Assembly: GCA_014529385.2 (NCBI GenBank)
Contig: CM043960.1
Coordinates: 73,941,410 to 74,005,409 of the forward strand
Source: Adiantum capillus-veneris
Lineage: Eukaryota > Streptophyta > Polypodiopsida > Polypodiales > Pteridaceae
Direction: 5' to 3'
Length of the DNA stretch: 64,000 nt
Shown: positions 58,110 through 64,000 of the stretch, in pieces
Numbering within the stretch: position 1 is the stretch's first letter
Layout of the letters: each line of letters opens with the position of its first letter
Made by a program: the position numbers and the translations under genes
Notes under the pieces: generated by a model
Told to the model about the DNA's origin: nothing
The model's input: only the letters and a program-made list of their open reading frames with translations
The model's database searches: none

Positions 58110-61100
58110 ATGGCTAATTTCAATCATGGTGATAGAGTGTGCATGTTTGTAGTGACACAAAAGGTTGCCATTGGGACTGTATTTGAAATAAATCCAAGTG
58201 CATATTGTTCTGGCATGCTTATTGGGGAAGGCAATGTATCGGTGTTAGTTGATTTGTGTTTTGAAAAGAAAGCACTCATCCCTTTTCCAACAATGGATGC
58301 ATTGATAGTGGGAGATTCTTTTCATAGTATTGTGAAATGGAGTAGTGGGTTGTTGCAACATAAAAATGAGATGCAATACAAAGGGGCGTCTATGCATGAG
58401 GCTCACAAAGCAGAAGGAGCACTAGATGCACAATGTAATGGAATGAGCTATAGAGAGGTTTATAAGGATAAGAGGGTTCAACTTTGGGATGAAAGAAAAA
58501 CACATGTAGTAGCTGAAGGGGTTGTCATGTATGTGTGTCCGTTTGACTCTGTAAACTTTGGTGAGCTAGGTGAAGATAACATTGGTATTGGTATCGAAAC
58601 ATCCTATGCAGATGAGGCTACTATTTCTGCAGAAGCTAGTGTATGCAGCATTAATCTAGTTTGTTGGCCTATCAAGAGAGTGACAACTATGGATGGAAAA
58701 GAATTGTTATGCTATGAGGATCTACATGCTATGCATGCGTTACAAGACACATGCATTGAATCAGCTTATTTGGTAGAGACTATTTCAAAAAAGCAGAAAT
58801 ATTGCTTTGTACATAGGAAGACAAAAATGTCAGTGAAAGCTTCTAAGAGATCCAATCAAGCATCTCTAGCATCTGTCCAGCTTGTTTAAACCATAGATTG
58901 TTGTTCCAAAAGGTGTTTTCAATATGCCAATCGAGATAAGGTCATGGCTATGCGCAATGAATTTTGGGGACAGCGTTTGCAAAATAGAACAAACTATGTG
59001 TATGATACAATGTTGTCTGCATGGCATGAGAACAAAACAACTACAAAGACATGCTACGTGTTTTGTTTTAATGGCAGTGAGGTTTGCAGTAGAGATTGGT
59101 ATGAAATTCATGGCATTCCAAAAACTTCATTTTATCGTTACCGTGAACTTTTTGAGAATGGGGTTAGACACTCAGTGCATGGTAATGCCGGTGTCATGAT
59201 AAAAGGAAGAGACCATACAGAAATGGGAAGGGCATTGATGCGCTCTTTTGTTGATGAAAACTCGGAGAGAATGCCACATAAGAGTAGAACCATGGAAGAT
59301 GGTACTAGGGAAACTTTTCTTGCAATACCAAACACATACAAGCAAGTAGACATTTTACATGATGTCAATAAAACACTTGATAGTATGAGTCTCAAGCAAA
59401 TGTCTAGCACGACATTCAATAGGATTTGGAATACAGAGTTTGCTAATGTGACATTGTCAAAAACAAGTGAGTTCTCCAAATGTGTTGTGTGTAGTCGGAT
59501 AAAGTCTCAACTAGAGTCAACAAAGGATGACGAGATGATTGCACGTTTGAAGGATGAACGTTGAATTCACATGTTGCAGCAACAAAGTTGTAGGAATGTG
59601 TACTACACCTGGCATAAGTTCTCCCAGTTGCAAAAGGATAAGTATTTATGTATTATACATGATAAAATGGATCAAAAAAATACAGCAATACCTAGGTTGC
59701 GTGTGAACTCAAAAGATTATGCGAATGCATATCAAATGCAAGTATCATTAACAGGTATGATAACACATGGACATGGTCATGGAATGTATGGTCACTTCTC
59801 ACTTAATGGTCTATGGCCTTCAGATCCCAATGCTGCAATTGGTTCCCTTGCATTATGCTTACAGAATCTGGAAAGAACAGAAAACCATGGACTACGAGAT
59901 TTATGCCATGATGGTATGCCACGCAGCAATGTAACGTTATTCAATGCATTGAACTGAAGGAGAGCTCTAGACCTCCAAAACAAAATGAAGCAAGAGCGTG
60001 AGAGGAATGCATCAACAATGACACCATCGCTGGCCATCCAAGGATGTAATGAAGAGATTGTACACATACAATCCACTTCCTCTCAATGTGTTGTGGATAC
60101 CATATTCACTCCTGTATTTCAAAAATTGCCTGAGAATCTTCTGCGATAGCTAGATAATTGTGTAGGAGAGAATAAAAATCGATATTTGTTTTCATACTTA
60201 TCCTTGTTAGTAGCAAAAGGATTTTTCAAAGCCGTGCATTTGGGATTCTTAATGGTGGGTCATACACATGAGGACATAGATGCAATGTTTAGTAGGTTCT
60301 TAGAAAGATTGCAAATAGGAATGACATTCACTTTTCCACATCTGATGGAACATTTTCAAAAATGTGAAAGCTCAGCTCCAGCACCATTTTTGATGACACA
60401 GCTTCCCGACTTTAAATCCTTTGTGCAAGGGTACATGTGTGACGGACAAGATGCTCTAGTCGGACACTCTAAGCCACTTCAATTTCGTTTCTATATGCAA
60501 GGTGAAGTCCCAGTAATGCAACACAAAAATTCATCCAAAATCATCCAATTGCATGCCAAAGGAGTCGCGAATTGAGTTGTGGAAAAAAGATGACCAAGGA
60601 AAACCAAAATTACCAACAGGCTGTCCAGATGTGGTACCTATAGCATACTATGTGAGAGATAGTCCGCTTGTTATTCAAGGGATTAAGTCATATCTTGAAT
60701 TTTGGAAAAGATGTTCTCTATTAAAGGGAAAGGACCATGACTCCACAAAATACATGGAGCCTGTTATCACTTATTGGCAAAACATAATCAATGAGCTTGG
60801 ACAACCAACTAATAAACACATTGGTGAATATACAACATTTTGGCCAAAGACTATAGGGAGTCATCGAATGCAATAGAGGAAGACAGAGATGAGTTTCAAG
60901 GATATGAAGAATTGAATGATCACTATGCTGGTCCTCAAAGTGCAAGGCCACAACAGGGGATCTTGTTCTTGTGAGACCCTCAGGTCCTGAATATCCGATA
61001 TGGCTAGTAGTGGCAAAGTCAAACGTTGATGTAGACAAATCATCTCCTAACTACAAGAAAGTTCTGATTCAGTATTGGACACCAAAACATCGAAAACGAA

Positions 61101-61330
61101 ATCCCACAATCCAAGAACACTATGAGGATTGTTGGAAAAAGAGTTGGTGCTGCAATCTTGCTGACCCAAAGCGCTGGGAGTGTGTTGATACAATTGTATG
61201 GTCATGGACTCCAAGGGGAAACAATCAAGATCCCACGAAATGTCATGGATAAGGCACAGGCTAGCTTAATAGGAGAAATTGAATTTAGCATTTCATATCT
61301 TGCTCCTTGTTTTATTTTCCCAGCTTATGT
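58110..61330 (+). pseudogene. DUF7869-like transposase-related protein
   Basis: ATG at 58110 follows a CTTCTTGCAG acceptor. One frame is open from 58110 to 60575 except for four stops: TAA 58887, TGA 59562, TGA 59955, TAG 60147. The N-terminal part has QKVAIGTVFEINPS and LIGEGNVSVLVD, like the C-terminal module of some plant En/Spm proteins. Then come a MRNEFW region with Cys residues, IHGIPKTSFYRYRELF (helix-turn-helix-like), and the core LDNCVGENKNRY with FLMVGHTHEDIDAMFSRF, hallmarks of DUF7869. A frameshift near 60556 leads to SRIELWKKDD..., and C-terminal pieces (GDLVLVRPSGPEYPIWLVVA, IQYWTPKH, TIVWSW) continue in other frames to about 61330. DUF7869 proteins are presumed transposases; no inverted repeats were seen. 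Confidence 0.65.
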
Positions 61331-61334
61331 ATGA

Positions 61335-61604
61335 TTTTATGAAGTATTTTTAAACACCCACATAAAAATAAAAATTCTAAAAGGTGTCTCTCAACACCAC
61401 CATTTTCTTGGGAATCTATCTCTTTTATGAAGTTTTTTGAAACACCCACATAAAAATTTTAATTTTAAAAGGTGTTTCTCAACACCACCATTTTCTTGAG
61501 AATCTATCTCTTTTATGAAGTGTTTTGAAACACCCACAAAAAAATAAAAATTTTAAAAGATGTTTCTCAACACCACCATTTTCTTGAGAATCTATCTCTG
61601 TCAC
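61335..61604 (+). repeat. Three tandem copies of an 88-bp repeat
   Basis: TTTTATGAAG starts at 61335, 61423 and 61511, each followed by AAACACCCAC, AAAAGGTGT-like and CTCAACACCACCATTTTCTT blocks. Within each unit AAACACC and GGTGTTT are short inverted motifs. The array begins right after the last coding piece of the DUF7869-like pseudogene. Confidence 0.9.
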
Positions 61605-61755
61605 ATTCCGAAATTAAATGAAATTTTTTTCCAAATTTGATGGGAAATAGGAATCCATAGGCATTGAAATTAGTCCCAAAGTTGTGGGATTTTCCCATCT
61701 CATCTAAAATGGTGTTTTGGGTGACCTTAGGGAGAGTGGACTTGTCACTCTTTGG

Positions 61756-62077
61756 TGTAAAGAATGAGGATGCAAGAGAGCTACACAAGACAAGCACAAA
61801 GCACACAGAGATGGAAAGCTTCTTCTTCTTCTTTACAGAAAAGAGAGTACAAAATGACTAAGTGCTAAAGCTGAAAAGTAGCACATATGTACATGCGGTC
61901 ACTAAGTGTGAACTCGCTAGAAGCGTACTAGGCTGGCACTATAAGTGTAGTCCAGCTGTAGAATCACTGGTAGAGATCCTCCGTGTCGGTCACCTAACGC
62001 GCCAGTGAGTAAATGCCATAAGCGGCCAAGACCCGTAGTGGATGCCAGCTCAAGGTGTAGAGCTCGACATCTCAACA
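61756..62077 (-). repeat. 3' LTR of copia element 2
   Basis: 322 bases, beginning (minus strand) TGTTGAGATGTCG at 62077 and ending CTTTACA at 61756, matching both LTRs of element 1 in length and closely in sequence. Confidence 0.95.
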
Positions 62078-64000
62078 CTCCCCCTCGAGCTCTGCATGTC
62101 GCAGAGTCCAAGCATAGTCCGGAAACGTCGAAGCTTCTCAGCTCCGAGGGCCTTGGTAAAGATATCCGCTATCTGCTCCTCTGTGATGACGTAGACCAAG
62201 TCGATGTCGCCCGCCAACACTCGCTCTCGAACGTAGTGGTAATGGACCTCTATGTGTTTGGTCCTGGCATGGAACACTGGGTTCCTAGCCAATTGCATGC
62301 TGTTGAGGTTGTCACAATGGATGAAAATTTGCTGGTCCACCTGCACTCCTAAGTCCTCAAGTAATGTGCGTAGCCAAGCTACCTCGCAAGCCAAACTGCT
62401 GCACCTCTGTACTCGGCCTCTGTGCTCGATAAAGCAACCGTAGGCTGCTTTTTGCTGCTCCAAGTAACAGCAGCACTCCCAAAAGAGAACATGAAGCCAC
62501 TCGTAGATCTCCTATCAACAATGCTACCTGCCCAATCTGCATCTTTATACCCATACAATGCTAATGGTGCATCTGCTTCATAGAACAATGCGTAGTCAAG
62601 AGTACCTTGCACATACCTAAGTGTGCGTCGTACTCCATCCAAATGTGGCTTCCTCGGAAGCTGCATGAACTGACTCTCAAAGCCTACTATGTAGCTCAAG
62701 TCTAGCCTGGTGATAGTCAAGTAGATTAGACTACCCACAATCTTCCTGTACATGATGACATCCTCAACAACATCACCCTTCTCTGCACTCAGCTTTGCAT
62801 TCACATCCAAGGGAATAGAAATTGGCTTACAATCAGCCATACCATACTTTGACAACATGTCCAAAGCATACTGTCTCTGTGATAGCCATACACCCTCTGG
62901 AGTCCTGATCACCTCAATGCCAAGAAAGTAGCGCAACTCGCCTAAATCTTTCATTTCAAACTCCTGTTTGAGAAGACCCTTCACATGGTCAATCTCCATA
63001 GCATTGTCACCAACAATAATAAGGTCATCTACATATATGGTAATGACCACAATCCCCACATCACTCTCACGTTCATATAGTGAATGATCAGCATGAGCTC
63101 TCCGAAAACCAATACTGACAAGATACTTGGCAATCCTGTCATACCATGCTCTAGAGCCCTGCTTCAAACCATACAAAGCTTTGAGAAGTCTGCATACATA
63201 ATCTGGGTAACCTGGATCGACATAACCAGGTGGCTGATCCATATACACTTCCTCTTGCAACTCACCATTCAAGAAGGCATTCTTTACATCCATTTGATGC
63301 ATAATCCATCCTCTAGATGCAGCCACTGCTATGACAGCTCTCATAGTCGTCATCTTTGCCACTGGAGCAAAGGTCTCCTCATAGTCTATGCCATACGTCT
63401 GTGCATAACCCTTTGCGACCAACCTTGCCTTGTGACGCTCAATGTTACCATCAGCCTTATGCTTGGTTTTATACACCCATTTACAGCCAATAGCTTTCTT
63501 GCCACTTGGCAATGGCACCAACTCCCATGTGTCATTTGCTTCCAATGCAGCCATCTCTTCATTCATTGCATCATCCCAATGCACATTTCCCACTGCATCC
63601 TCAAAACATGTGGGCTCCACATCCTGTATTACCTTAGCCATGTAGGCTTGGTGATGCGCTAGATACCCATCATAAGTCAATTTTTGAACTGGATTTCTGA
63701 CTCTATTAGATCTGCGCGGTCCTGGGTTACTCCTTTGCACTCTAGCATCTTCATGTACTTTCCTTACACCAGGTGTCCTGACAGCCGGAATTCCAAATTC
63801 CTCATCAAGACTTTGTTCAGAACCATCTGAATCCATGTCTACATGTGAAAAACCTGATGATGCATCAGCCATAAAGGGAGGTTCATCAACCTTTTCCTTT
63901 CCTTTTCGTGATACATTCCCTGTACCTATTGGTGGAGTAAACTGCGTACGTAGTCTACCATTCCATGGTTTCTCAACAGAGCCACGAAAAGAGGACTCTT
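62078..64000 (-). pseudogene. Copia pol, RT and RNase H, one 1-bp deletion
   Basis: The minus strand is open from 64000 to about 62390 without a stop. It contains an acidic linker (SDGSEQSLDEEFGIPAVR), KWVYKTKHKADGNIERHKAR, the CAG codon at 63399-63401 that is a stop in element 1, the catalytic VITIYVDDLIIVG with YVDD, and RNase H with ADWAGSIVDRRSTSGFM and LSSTEAEYRG. A single-base deletion near 62390 shifts the frame before ACEVAWLRTLLEDLG; the shifted frame then continues through HTRTKHIEVHYHYVRERV-like sequence (CGA at 62227-62229) to the stop near the polypurine tract. This copy is far better preserved than element 1. Confidence 0.9.

Larger units (their letters stand above)
61756..64000 (-). 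mobile_element. Ty1/copia retrotransposon, second copy (truncated by window edge)
   Basis: Same family as 33025-38520, on the minus strand. The 322-bp 3' LTR (61756-62077), polypurine tract and pol coding region up to the integrase-RT linker are inside the window. The 5' part lies beyond 64000. Any target duplication would be TTTGG at 61751-61755, which cannot be confirmed here. Confidence 0.95.

Overview
This window looks like a repeat-dominated stretch of a plant nuclear genome. The evidence is a pair of Ty1/copia retrotransposons with plant-type architecture and a primer-binding site matching initiator tRNA-Met, a decayed Ty3/gypsy element, genes with GT-AG-like introns, and long AT-rich spacers. 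The gypsy and DUF7869-like proteins would suit a large-genome land plant, possibly seed-free or a gymnosperm, but no diagnostic single-copy gene fixes the species. No intact host gene is evident; almost every coding stretch is broken.

Layout. 1-2.1 kb: 3' part and 3' LTR of a gag-type LTR element. 3.1-3.6 kb: four hairpin units. 3.9-4.9 kb: unrecognised decayed coding sequence. 5.7-6.7 kb: degenerate ~285-bp tandem repeat. 7.3-8.1 kb: LTR-like sequence. 8.15-9.44 and 13.2-14 kb: two copies of a TTAA-targeted inverted-repeat DNA transposon. 16.5-18.3 kb: protease-like and SWIM zinc-finger fragments. 19.1-24.3 kb: Ty3/gypsy element on the minus strand, abutted by a second gag-plus-protease element (24.3-29.6 kb, plus strand) with no visible reverse transcriptase. 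30-32.8 kb and 38.5-39.7 kb: two FCP1/NIF-like HAD phosphatase pseudogenes on the minus strand. The last exon of one is cut by a complete copia element (33025-38520) with identical-length LTRs and a 5-bp target duplication. 39.3-47.1 kb: a tandem segmental duplication whose second unit received two more TTAA elements; the first unit preserves both empty sites. 49-51.6 kb (minus) and 58.1-61.3 kb (plus): a divergent pair encoding a ParB-fold-like protein and a DUF7869 transposase-like protein. 61.76-64 kb: a second copia copy on the minus strand, cut by the window edge.

From 30 to 58 kb the spacers and probable introns are filled with six blocks (about 9-10 kb) of degenerate ~68-80 bp repeats built around a GC-rich palindrome (core CTATGGCCCTAGGGCCATAG). 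This is the most unusual sequence in the window. A second theme is decay by C-to-T change: premature stops in unrelated elements fit CAA/CAG/CGA to TAA/TAG/TGA, and three are proved by an intact paralogous codon elsewhere in the window. The best candidates for something undescribed are the TTAA transposon family, the palindromic array, and the divergent ParB-like/DUF7869 pair.
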